From Chromatiaceae bacterium (lineage in GTDB: Bacteria > Pseudomonadota > Gammaproteobacteria > Chromatiales > Chromatiaceae), in NCBI GenBank assembly GCA_016714645.1, contig JADKCI010000001.1, positions 1,240,001-1,304,000 on the forward strand: a DNA stretch of 64,000 nucleotides, read 5' to 3'. The first letter of the stretch is position 1, and the number at the start of each line of letters is the position of its first letter. A program made the translations under genes and the position numbers. The notes under the pieces were generated by a model that worked only from the letters and a program-made list of their open reading frames with translations, was not told where the DNA came from and ran no database searches. Positions 52,236 through 62,665 of this stretch are shown one piece after another.

Positions 52236-52265
52236 GGAAATTCCGGTGAATATGTTGGAATTTCC
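52236..52265. promoter_or_regulatory. paired inverted sites before the sigma54 activator gene
   Basis: GGAAATTCC (52236-52244) and GGAATTTCC (52257-52265) are near-palindromes and reverse complements of each other, separated by 12 bases. The downstream copy lies 16 bases before the activator's ATG, and the pair lies about 150-200 bases upstream of the sigma54-like promoter on the other strand. This is a fitting place for an enhancer and autoregulatory site. Confidence 0.5.
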
Positions 52266-52281
52266 GTTATACTCCCGGACC

Positions 52282-53841
52282 ATGGATAACCTGACGACGA
52301 CCCTACTCGGGCTCTGGCGCCTGGCCGCCAGTCATGGCCGGTTGGATGAGGTGATCGAGGAGATTGCCGCGGGCCTGGGCCGCCATGTCATTTTTGAGCG
52401 CCTGCTGATCCTGGAGCTAGATCAGGAGCAGGCCCGGTTGAAATCCGCCGCTCAATGCGGCATGACGCCGGCGGGGCCTGGTCAGGGGCTCGACCCCCTG
52501 CCGCCCTTCGCCCCCTTGCGTCGCTGGTGCCTTGGTGACGACCTGGTCCAGGGCCGGGCCGAGGATGTCCGCCAGCGGTTGCCGGGTCTGGTGCCGGCGA
52601 GTTGGACGGGGGATCTGCTGGCGGTGGGCCTGGCCAGCCAGGGCGAGCCCTTGGGGGCCCTGCTCCTGGGAATGGACGCCGTCGGTGGCCTGGGGTCGCC
52701 CCCGGCTCCCCGGCTGCTGGCCCTGCGCGAACCCATCGCCGTGGCCTTGCGCAACCATTTGCGGCTCAAGGAATTGACCGCCCTGCGGGAGGCGGCGGAG
52801 GCGGATCGTCGCTCCCTGCTGGCGCGACTCGGTCGCCAGGAGATCACGGACACCCTCATCGGTGGCGGTTCCGGCCTCAGGGAGGTGATGCGCGGCGTCG
52901 AATTAGTCGCCCCCGCGACGGCCCCGGTCCTGATTCTCGGGGAGACGGGTTCCGGCAAGGAGGTCATTGCCCGGGCCATTCACGTCCGCTCTTCCCGGGC
53001 TCAGGGGCCCTTTCTGCGGGTCAATTGTGGCGCCATACCGCCGGACCTGGTGGACTCGGAGCTCTTCGGCCACGAACGCGGCAGCTTCACCGGTGCCGCC
53101 AATCGCCGCCTGGGTTGGTTCGAGCGCGCCGATCGCGGCACCCTCTTTCTCGATGAGATCGGCGAACTGACCCCGGCCATTCAGGTGCGGCTCCTGCGGA
53201 TTCTGCAGGATGGCACCTTCGAGCGCGTGGGCGGTCAGCACCCCCTGCAGGTCGATGTGCGCCTGATCGCCGCGACCCATCGCGACCTCCAGGCCATGGT
53301 ACGCGAGGGCGATTTCCGCGAGGATCTCTGGTATCGCATCAACGTCTTCCCCATCCAGCTCCCGGCCTTGCGGGAACGTCCCGAGGACATTCCGACTCTG
53401 GCCAACCACTTTGCCCAGCGGGCGGCGGAGCGGCTCGGCCTGGCACCCCGCCTGCCGAGCCCGGCGGACCTGGAACTCCTGCGGGCCTATCCCTGGCCGG
53501 GCAATGTGCGCGAACTGGCGTCCGTGATCGAGCGGGCCGCCATCCTCGGCGATGGCCAGCGCCTCGAGGTCGAGCGGGCCCTAGGTGCCGGACCCCTTAG
53601 TCCACCGTCGCCAGGGCCAGTCCCGCCGCCTTCCAGCCTCCGGTCCCAGACGATCGAGCCCCTGGAGGTCGTCACCCTGCGTCACATCGAGCGTGCCCTC
53701 GCCCAAACCCTGGGGCGGGTGGAAGGACCCTTTGGCGCCGCCCGGCTCCTGGATATCCATCCGGATACCCTGAGGTCCCGGATGCGTAAGCTCGGCATTG
53801 AGCCTGGGGCCTTCAGGCCCCGAGGCCTGCCGCCGCCATGA
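52282..53841 (+). CDS. sigma54-dependent transcriptional activator with GAF domain (FhlA/NorR-like)
   Basis: A 519-residue enhancer-binding protein. An N-terminal GAF-like sensor domain (about 10-175) precedes the AAA+ domain, with Walker A GETGSGKE (about 220), the sigma54-contact loop ELFGHERGSFTGA, Walker B GTLFLDEIGEL and sensor WPGNVREL. A Pro-rich linker precedes a Fis-type helix-turn-helix (FGAARLLDIHPDTLRSRMRKL). ATG 52282 was chosen because the AAA+ family N-terminus starts there. The ligand is unknown; neighbours with hemerythrin and NnrS-like genes make nitric oxide a candidate. Confidence 0.88.
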   Translation: MDNLTTTLLGLWRLAASHGRLDEVIEEIAAGLGRHVIFERLLILELDQEQARLKSAAQCGMTPAGPGQGLDPLPPFAPLRRWCLGDDLVQGRAEDVRQRLPGLVPASWTGDLLAVGLASQGEPLGALLLGMDAVGGLGSPPAPRLLALREPIAVALRNHLRLKELTALREAAEADRRSLLARLGRQEITDTLIGGGSGLREVMRGVELVAPATAPVLILGETGSGKEVIARAIHVRSSRAQGPFLRVNCGAIPPDLVDSELFGHERGSFTGAANRRLGWFERADRGTLFLDEIGELTPAIQVRLLRILQDGTFERVGGQHPLQVDVRLIAATHRDLQAMVREGDFREDLWYRINVFPIQLPALRERPEDIPTLANHFAQRAAERLGLAPRLPSPADLELLRAYPWPGNVRELASVIERAAILGDGQRLEVERALGAGPLSPPSPGPVPPPSSLRSQTIEPLEVVTLRHIERALAQTLGRVEGPFGAARLLDIHPDTLRSRMRKLGIEPGAFRPRGLPPP

Positions 53842-53875
53842 GCCCCGTTCGCCCCGGGCGATAAGGGTCCCTCAT

Positions 53876-53909
53876 GAGCAGGGGGGCCTCCCCGGCGGCC
53901 ACCCCTTGC

Positions 53910-53911
<2 letters not shown>
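53876..53911. terminator. hairpin between the convergent activator and purB genes
   Basis: GAGCAGGGGGGCC (53876-53888) pairs imperfectly with GGCCACCCCTTGCTC (53897-53911). It ends at the purB stop codon complement and could serve both converging transcripts. There is no clear T run. Confidence 0.4.
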
Positions 53912-56004
<2,093 letters not shown>

Positions 56005-56008
<4 letters not shown>

Positions 56009-56427
56009 GCCGGACCTTTATCTCCGCTGGTCTGCGGCGGCTGGTCCACAAGCGCGCCGCGGGTCGCTGCGAATACTGCGGGATTTCGGAGACTTTCAGC
56101 TTTGCACCGCACCAGATCGATCACATCGTCGCCGAAAAGCACGGTGGCGAGACCAACCTGGACAACCTCGCCCTCTGTTGTACCCTCTGCAACCGCCACA
56201 AGGGTAGCGACCTGACGGCCATTGATCCCCAAACCGGCAACATCGTTCTGCTGTTTGATCCCCGGCGCGAGGCTTGGGACACCCATTTCCGCCTCACTTT
56301 GGAAGGGCATATCTGGAGCGATACACCCGAAGGCCGAGCAACCATCCGTCTATTACAATTTAATCGCCTTGAGCGCATAGAAGAGCGAAGGCTGCTCATG
56401 CTCTCTATACAACCTCTCGGGGCTTGA
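56005..56427 (+). CDS. HNH endonuclease
   Basis: A 140-residue nuclease starting at GTG 56005. The HNH fold is clear: zinc cysteines in GRCEYCGI, the first His in APHQIDHIVAEKHGG, NLDNLALCCTLCNRHKG with the Asn and last His, plus the second cysteine pair. Metal-dependent cutting of nucleic acid is expected. It is coupled by four bases to the small upstream protein, a pairing seen in other bacteria. No restriction or phage genes are nearby. Confidence 0.9.
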
Positions 56428-56448
56428 TAGCCGCAGGCCCTCGGATTG

Positions 56449-58671
56449 TCATGTGCCATCCACCATCAGGCCACTGGCCCGCAGCACCTGGCGCTGAACG
56501 GCCTGGGTCAGCACCGCCTCGCCCCCTGGACGGACCAGGGTCAAATAGTTCCGGGCGCGGGTGATGCCGGTGTAGAGCAGCTCCCGGGTCAGGATCGGAC
56601 TCGGGTGCTCGGGCAGGACCAGGGCGACATGGGTGAATTCCGAACCCTGGGATTTATGCACCGTAAGGGCATAGACGGTCTCCACTGCCTGGAGGCGGCT
56701 GGGAAGTACCCAGCGGATGCCGTCCTGGCCATCGCCCGCGGGGAAGGCCACGCGCGGGATTGCCGGCTGCCCCGGCTGCCCGGGGTGGGCCAGGGTGACG
56801 CCGATGTCCCCATTCATCAGGCCCAGACCATAGTCGTTGCGGGTAACCAGTACCGGACGCCCCAGATACCAACCCCGGCTCGCCTCGATAAGCCCAGCTT
56901 CCTGGAGGGCTTGGGCGATACCCTGATTCAGTCCCTCGACGCCCCAGGGGCCACGACGCAGGGCGCACAGCACCTGGAATTGACCTTGGGCCTTGAGGAC
57001 CGCTCGCGCCCAGGCATCGAAGGCGTCGGCATCCGCATCCGGGGCGGGGTGACCCTGGCGCAGGATCGCGAGGTAATGGCGGTACCCCACCCGTGGCGGG
57101 GGCGCCCCAGAGGCCGGGGTTGGGCCCGCGGCGGCTAGCCGCCCGTCCCGGACGAGGGACCTCAAGCCTGGGTCTTCCCGGTTCTCGACCACAGCCAGGG
57201 CGAGATCCGGATGGTCATGGGTCCAGATATCCAGAACCGCGGCGTTGTCGCCCGCATTGACCGCCGCGGCCAGTTGGCCGATGCCGCTGTCCGCGGCGAA
57301 GCGATGGCTGTGGCGCAGCATGACGATGGCCTGATCGAGAGGGCGCCCGGCGGGGTCGATCAGGGCCGGGTCGAGCCTCTCCCCGGTCGCGGCCGCCAGC
57401 CAGTCGTGGCTGTCCGGGGTGTAATGACCCTCGCCCGCGCGCTGGCAGAGTTGGCCGAGCACGGCGCCGGCCTCCACCGAGGCAAGTTGGTCTTTGTCCC
57501 CCAGCAGGATGAGGCGGGCGCTCGGCGGCAGGGCGGCGAGGACGGCGGCCATCATCTCCAGATCGATCATGGAGGCCTCGTCGATGACCAGCACATCCAG
57601 GGCCAGGGGGTTGCCGGCGTGGTAGCGCAGGCGACGGGTATCGGGACGACTGCCCAGCAGGCGGTGCAGGGTGGTGACGGTGACGGGAATGGTGGCGCGC
57701 ACCGCCGCGCCATTGGCGAGTCCCGCCAGGGGCAGGCGGGCGACGGCCCCGGCGATCGATTCATTCAGGCGCGCGGCGGCCTTGCCGGTGGGAGCGGCCA
57801 GGCGGATACGCAGGGGCCGGGGCGGCTTGCCGGGGCTGGGGGCCGCCAGGGCCAGGGCCTGCAGCAGGGCCAGGAGTCGGACCACCGTCGTGGTCTTGCC
57901 GGTCCCCGGACCACCGGTGATGATGCCGAAGGCGCGGGGGGCGGCCAGGGCGCAGGCGAGCTTCTGCCAATCGGGTCGGATGGGCGCGGGTGGGAAGAGG
58001 ACCGCCAGGGTCTGGCGCAGGGCCTCCATTGGCAGAGCCGCTCCTGGCGTGGGGTCAGGTGCCAGGCGCGCCTGAATGCCCGCGCTCACCGCCTGCTCGT
58101 ATTGCCAATAGCGGCGCAGATAAAGGCGCGGGCCGACCAGCACCAATGGCGTCGCCCCGGCGCCCGGACCGACCAGCTCGGGGTGGCGCAGGGCGGTCTG
58201 CCAGGCGCTCAGGCTCAGGCCCTCCAAGACCTCGGCGGGGCGGGGCGTGGGCTGGTAATCGGGTCGATCCGCCCCGTCGGGGGGCAGGGACAGGGCGAAG
58301 GCCGGATCACTCAGGGTCGCCGCCAGGTCCAGGCCGGCATGGCCGCGCCCGAGCTGGTGACTGGTCAGGGCGGCCGCCAGAATCAGGAGCGGCGGCGCGT
58401 CCGGCGCCTCTTCCCGGAGAAAGGCGGCGAAGGCGACATCCAGGGGGCGCAGCCAGTCACGCTCGGCCCAGCGGGCCAGGAGGCGGCGTAACTGCTGATG
58501 GCCCTCGGGACCGGCGATCAGGGCGGCGGGGCCCCGAGGGGAGTCGCCGGATGGCGGGGTGTCGCGGGTCAGGGCCGGCTGGCCCTGGGCATCGGGGCTG
58601 GCGGGGCGCGGGGGACTGGCGCTCTGGGCCAGGACGCTTGATTCATTGAGACTCGGGGCAGGGGCGCTCAT
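56449..58671 (-). CDS. recD: exodeoxyribonuclease V subunit alpha (RecD helicase)
   Basis: Fast 5'-3' helicase motor of RecBCD. The 740-residue product has Walker A GGPGTGKTTT, Walker B VLVIDEASMIDLEMMA, LLGDKDQLASVEAGAVLG, and late helicase motifs such as ALTVHKSQGSEF and LLYTGITRARNYLTLV. It is somewhat longer than E. coli RecD (608) because of a long proline/alanine-rich N-terminus (residues 1-60) and inserts. Its ATG overlaps the recB-C stop by four bases (ATGA). Confidence 0.95.
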   Translation of the reverse strand: MSAPAPSLNESSVLAQSASPPRPASPDAQGQPALTRDTPPSGDSPRGPAALIAGPEGHQQLRRLLARWAERDWLRPLDVAFAAFLREEAPDAPPLLILAAALTSHQLGRGHAGLDLAATLSDPAFALSLPPDGADRPDYQPTPRPAEVLEGLSLSAWQTALRHPELVGPGAGATPLVLVGPRLYLRRYWQYEQAVSAGIQARLAPDPTPGAALPMEALRQTLAVLFPPAPIRPDWQKLACALAAPRAFGIITGGPGTGKTTTVVRLLALLQALALAAPSPGKPPRPLRIRLAAPTGKAAARLNESIAGAVARLPLAGLANGAAVRATIPVTVTTLHRLLGSRPDTRRLRYHAGNPLALDVLVIDEASMIDLEMMAAVLAALPPSARLILLGDKDQLASVEAGAVLGQLCQRAGEGHYTPDSHDWLAAATGERLDPALIDPAGRPLDQAIVMLRHSHRFAADSGIGQLAAAVNAGDNAAVLDIWTHDHPDLALAVVENREDPGLRSLVRDGRLAAAGPTPASGAPPPRVGYRHYLAILRQGHPAPDADADAFDAWARAVLKAQGQFQVLCALRRGPWGVEGLNQGIAQALQEAGLIEASRGWYLGRPVLVTRNDYGLGLMNGDIGVTLAHPGQPGQPAIPRVAFPAGDGQDGIRWVLPSRLQAVETVYALTVHKSQGSEFTHVALVLPEHPSPILTRELLYTGITRARNYLTLVRPGGEAVLTQAVQRQVLRASGLMVDGT

Positions 58672-61600
58672 GCCGTCACCTCCTGGGTGGCGCCGGTGAA
58701 AAGGCGGTCAAGGTCCTCGATCAGCCGCCGGGGCGGGCGCTCAAAGTGCAGGCCCTGGCTCGGTGCCGCGAGACCCCGCAGGAAGAGATAGACGGCGCCG
58801 CCGACGTGGCGGTCGTAGTCATAGTCCGGCAGGCGCGCCTGGAGCAGGCGATGCAGGGCCAGCAGATAAAGGACGTACTGCAGCTCGTAGCGGGCATGCA
58901 GGATCTCGGCGCGCATGGCCTCGGGGGTGTAGGCGGTGGCGTCGAGGCCGAGCCAGTTGGATTTGTAGTCGGCGACGTAGTAACGGCCCTGATGTTCGAA
59001 GACCAGGTCCATGAAGCCCTTGAGCATGCCGTTGAGCAGGTTGGTGGCCAGCGCCGGGCGCGGTGCCCCGCCCAAGGTGTGGGCGCTGACCCCTTGGTCG
59101 ATCACCTGAGTATCGACGCGGTGGGCGGCGAGCCAGAACTCCATCTCGGGGACGTAGCAGGTCAGGTCGGCGAGGCTGATCGAGAGGGGCTTGGCGTCCC
59201 CCAGGGCTGGCAGGTGCAGGGGCTGGGTGATGAGCTTTAGCAGCCAGGCCGTCAGGGGTTCGATCCAGGCCTCCCAGCCCCGCGATTGACAACGCCGCGC
59301 CACCATGTCGCGCAGCCGGCCCGGGTCCGCCGCGATCGCGGCGAAGCCCTGGGTCGCCGCCCATTCGAGTAGGTCGTGGAGGAAGGTGCCGGCCTCGGGC
59401 CCACGGGGAAAGGCATGGGGGGAGCCGGGGGCGGGCGTCGTTCGCGGGCTGGCCGGGATCGCGGTGGTCCTTTGACGGGCGGGAATCACCGCGGGTTCCT
59501 GGCCCGCCGGGAACCCCTGATCCAGGGGGATCTCGGCCCGGTCTGGCGGGGTTGCTAGCGGGGCCAGGACCTCGGTTACCATCGTCCGCGCGGCCTGCAT
59601 CTCCAGGAAGCGCTCCTCGGTCGGGGTCTCGGCGGCCCGGGCGGCACCGCCATCCGTATCCCAACCGGCATCGCCCTGGACACCCCCCACCGCCACGCCG
59701 CCCGCCAGGGTGCGGCTGATGGCCGAGTAGCTGGCGATCCACCAGGGCTCGCGCACGACCTGGCGCGAAGCGCGGGCGGTCCCCAGCACGGCGGTTGCCG
59801 CCAAGGCCCGGAACCTTTGCTCTGTCGGTATGGGCGCCGGGATCAGGGCGATGTCGTCGCATTCCCCGCGCCAGGCCACCAGCGCCGCCTCCAGATCCGT
59901 CGGCGCCAGCGGCTCCCCGCCCCCCAGCAGATAACCAAAGGCCCCTTGTTCCAGGCCATTGATGGGCGCCAAGCCAACCCAGGTGGCATAACGCGACCGG
60001 GTCAGGGCGACATAGAGCTTGCGCAGGTCCTCCCCTAGGCGCTCGTGGTTGGCCCTCGCCACGACCTCGCCCTGGGCGGCGAGTGACAGTTGCGCTTCGC
60101 CCTGGTCGTCATGCCATTTGAGCGGCAGGTCCGTTTCCTTGACGGGCCGATAGTCCGCGGCGAAGGGCAGGAAGACCAGCGGGTATTCCAGCCCCTTGGA
60201 CTTGTGCACCGTCACCACCCGCACCAGGTCGGCGTCCGTCTCCAGGCGTATGAGCCGCGCATCGCTCCCCGAACTCTGCACCGCCTCCTGGCACTCCTCC
60301 GCCAGATAGCGCATGAGGGCATGCTCGCCATCCAGCAGACCGCTGGCCTGTTGCAGCAGTTCGGCCAGGTGCAGCAGATCGGTGAGGACCCGCTCGCCAG
60401 GGTCGATCCCGCCCAGCAATCTGGCCGGGACCCGGAAATCGTTGATCAGCCCCCGCAACATCGGCAGCACCCCCTGGCGACGCCAGAGGTCGCGGTAGCC
60501 ACGAAACTGGAGCACGCGCCCCTCCAGGGCCAGTTCGTCCTGATTGAGTTGGTCTAATTCGGCCCAGCTCAGGCCGAGGGTCTGGGTCGCCAGGGCGGCG
60601 CGCACCCGGCGGGTGTCGTCGGGATCGGCGCAGGCGGCCAGCCAATGCTGGAGCTCCCGGGCCTGGGGGCTCTGGAAGACCGAATCCTGGTCGGAGAGAT
60701 AGACGCTGCGCACCCCGCGGCGGGCCAGTGCCTGGCGGATGAGGTCGGCCTCCGCGCGCTTGTTGACCAGCACCGCCAGATCCGCCGGGCGTAGTGGCCG
60801 GAGTTGGCTGGGCGCGCCGGTCGGTACGAACCCCACCCGACCCGCCGCGCCCCCCTCCAGGAGCCGCGTCATCTCGCTGGCGCAGGTCTCGGCGATCTGG
60901 TCGCGGTAAGCCTCTTTAGCGAGGGGTTTGCCCGAGTCCGGGGGTGGCAACCACCAGACCGTGAGCGCGGGTAGGGCGTGGCCATCGGCCTGGAGGGCGT
61001 CGGAGCGCCCCTGGGCCTCCGCCGCGTTGAAGGGCACCGGATTCTCCGTCTCCTGGCGAAAGAGGAAGGCCCCCTGGCCGGTCGGGCGCTCCTCGCCGGC
61101 CTGAAAGCAGCGGTTGGTGGCCCGCACCATGGCCTGGGTGGCGCGGTAGTTTTTCCCGAGGGTGTGGAGTCGTCCGGCGCAGGCCTGCCGCGCCTGGAGG
61201 TAGGTGAAAATATCCGCCCCCCGGAAGGCATAGATGGCCTGCTTGGGGTCGCCGATGAGGATCAGGGCGGTGGCGGCATCGTTGCTGGCCACCCGATAGA
61301 CGGCATCGAAGATGCGGTACTGCACCGGGTCCGTGTCCTGGAATTCGTCGATCAGGGCGACCGGGAACTGGCGCCGGATGGTCGCGGCGAGGCGCTCGCC
61401 ATGGGGGCCCTGGAGGGCGGCGTCGAGCCGGGTCAGGAGGTCGTTGAAGCCCATCTGGGCGCGGCGGGCCTGCTCGGCGGCAAAGCGCCGGTGGACCCAG
61501 CGGGCGGCGTGACAGAGGATGGCGTCACGGGCATCCGGGAGCTGGTTGAGGTCATCCTGAAGGGTGACCATGGCCTCCAGGGCGGGGTGCGCGGGGGAGG

Positions 61601-61763
61601 TGCCCTGGAGCCAGGCCTCCCGGAGGCCTTGGGGGGTCAGGCGTCGCCAAGCCGTGCTCTTGGCATCCAGGTCCGGCCAAACGGCTTGCGGGTCCTGGGT
61701 CCAGTCCCGCAGGGCCTGTAACCAGGCATGGTAGAAGCGCGCTTGCAGCATGCGGCCGTTCAC
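58668..61763 (-). CDS. recB: RecB, C-terminal piece (helicase 1B-2 and nuclease domain)
   Basis: The larger part (1031 residues) of a split RecB. It holds helicase motifs beyond Walker A: VALIDEFQDTDPVQYRIFDAVY, ALILIGDPKQAIYAFRGADIF, VRVVTVHKSKGLEYPLVFLPF and YVALTRSRYATWVG. The C-terminal nuclease domain has GTFLHDLLEWAA, the metal-binding EHQGRYYVADYKSNWLG and a final YxxxL segment. Translation starts at GTG 61763 in a frame -1 to the upstream piece, with a four-base GTGA overlap. The two pieces sum to 1332 residues, the size of one RecB. It may be a frameshifted gene or two coupled chains. Confidence 0.85.
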   Translation of the reverse strand: MNGRMLQARFYHAWLQALRDWTQDPQAVWPDLDAKSTAWRRLTPQGLREAWLQGTSPAHPALEAMVTLQDDLNQLPDARDAILCHAARWVHRRFAAEQARRAQMGFNDLLTRLDAALQGPHGERLAATIRRQFPVALIDEFQDTDPVQYRIFDAVYRVASNDAATALILIGDPKQAIYAFRGADIFTYLQARQACAGRLHTLGKNYRATQAMVRATNRCFQAGEERPTGQGAFLFRQETENPVPFNAAEAQGRSDALQADGHALPALTVWWLPPPDSGKPLAKEAYRDQIAETCASEMTRLLEGGAAGRVGFVPTGAPSQLRPLRPADLAVLVNKRAEADLIRQALARRGVRSVYLSDQDSVFQSPQARELQHWLAACADPDDTRRVRAALATQTLGLSWAELDQLNQDELALEGRVLQFRGYRDLWRRQGVLPMLRGLINDFRVPARLLGGIDPGERVLTDLLHLAELLQQASGLLDGEHALMRYLAEECQEAVQSSGSDARLIRLETDADLVRVVTVHKSKGLEYPLVFLPFAADYRPVKETDLPLKWHDDQGEAQLSLAAQGEVVARANHERLGEDLRKLYVALTRSRYATWVGLAPINGLEQGAFGYLLGGGEPLAPTDLEAALVAWRGECDDIALIPAPIPTEQRFRALAATAVLGTARASRQVVREPWWIASYSAISRTLAGGVAVGGVQGDAGWDTDGGAARAAETPTEERFLEMQAARTMVTEVLAPLATPPDRAEIPLDQGFPAGQEPAVIPARQRTTAIPASPRTTPAPGSPHAFPRGPEAGTFLHDLLEWAATQGFAAIAADPGRLRDMVARRCQSRGWEAWIEPLTAWLLKLITQPLHLPALGDAKPLSISLADLTCYVPEMEFWLAAHRVDTQVIDQGVSAHTLGGAPRPALATNLLNGMLKGFMDLVFEHQGRYYVADYKSNWLGLDATAYTPEAMRAEILHARYELQYVLYLLALHRLLQARLPDYDYDRHVGGAVYLFLRGLAAPSQGLHFERPPRRLIEDLDRLFTGATQEVTA

Positions 61764-62665
61764 CGCCGCGCGGCGACGGCCCCATCGAGCAATTGCCGCA
61801 ACTCATCCACCCAAGGGGTTTCCCCATCGATCCAGGGGGCCTTGATCTCGGCCAGGCGAGAGAGCCGCTTCGCGCGCGCGGCGCTGAGCGAGCGCCCCGG
61901 CTCGGGCGGGTCATCCAGGCGATCGGCATGCTCGACCAGCCCCTCTAGCCCCTTTTCCAGGGCCGCGGGGTCTGGCCACCAGCGCCGGACCTCGACGACC
62001 GATTCGGCGTCGAGGGGCACCATGAAGGTGCGCCAGTAGTCGCGGACCACCTCGGCGCGGAGTTCGCTCTGGTCGGTCTCCAGGGTCTGGGTGAAGAGGC
62101 TGCCGCTGTCGAAGGCGTGCTCGCGCAGCATGCGGTTGCACCAGGCGTGGATGGTGGAAACAGCCGCCTCGTCCATCCACTCGGCCGCCAATTGCAGCCG
62201 GTGGGCGCAACCTGGCCATTGCTCCGGGGGATACTCAAGTCGCAGGTCGTGGAGCAGGTCCTCTCCGGCGGGACGCGCGGGGACGTGGGCCGCCTCAGCG
62301 CGGAAATAGCCGGCGGCCTCGGTCAGACGGGAGCGGATGCGGTCGCGCAACTCCTGGGTGGCGGCCTCGGTGAAGGTGACGACCAGGATCTCCGGTGGCG
62401 TCAAACCAGGGTGGGAGGTCACATTTGCGGCTGGTTCAACCAGGGCTTCGGCCTCCCCTGGCTGATCAGGGCACTCATCCCTCGGCGCTGGCCGATGGCC
62501 CAGCACCAGGCGCACGAAGAGGGTGGCGATAGTGAATGTCTTGCCCGTGCCGGCGCTGGCCTCGATGAGGCGGCTCCCCTGGAGGGGGAACCGCAGGGGG
62601 TCGAGGGTCGCGGGGCTGGCCGGGTCCGCCGCTGGCGGGGGGGGTGGGTATGTCGTGCCGTTCAT
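61760..62665 (-). CDS. recB: RecB, N-terminal piece (Walker A helicase domain)
   Basis: The first 301 residues of RecB. SRLIEASAGTGKTFTIATLF is helicase motif I, VVTFTEAATQELRDRIRSRL is motif Ia, and VSTIHAWCNRMLREHAFDSGSLF is the motif Ic region, all close to the RecB family. The frame ends at TGA 61760-61762 after LLDGAVAARR, in the middle of the helicase domain. The following piece takes over in the -1 frame and its first codons continue the RecB homology. Its start overlaps the recC stop by ATGA. Confidence 0.85.
   Translation of the reverse strand: MNGTTYPPPPPAADPASPATLDPLRFPLQGSRLIEASAGTGKTFTIATLFVRLVLGHRPAPRDECPDQPGEAEALVEPAANVTSHPGLTPPEILVVTFTEAATQELRDRIRSRLTEAAGYFRAEAAHVPARPAGEDLLHDLRLEYPPEQWPGCAHRLQLAAEWMDEAAVSTIHAWCNRMLREHAFDSGSLFTQTLETDQSELRAEVVRDYWRTFMVPLDAESVVEVRRWWPDPAALEKGLEGLVEHADRLDDPPEPGRSLSAARAKRLSRLAEIKAPWIDGETPWVDELRQLLDGAVAARR

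Noticed and set aside
57211..58491. 426-residue open frame opposite recD
   Set aside because: Gly/Gln-rich, without recognisable domains; recD helicase motifs on the other strand are intact.
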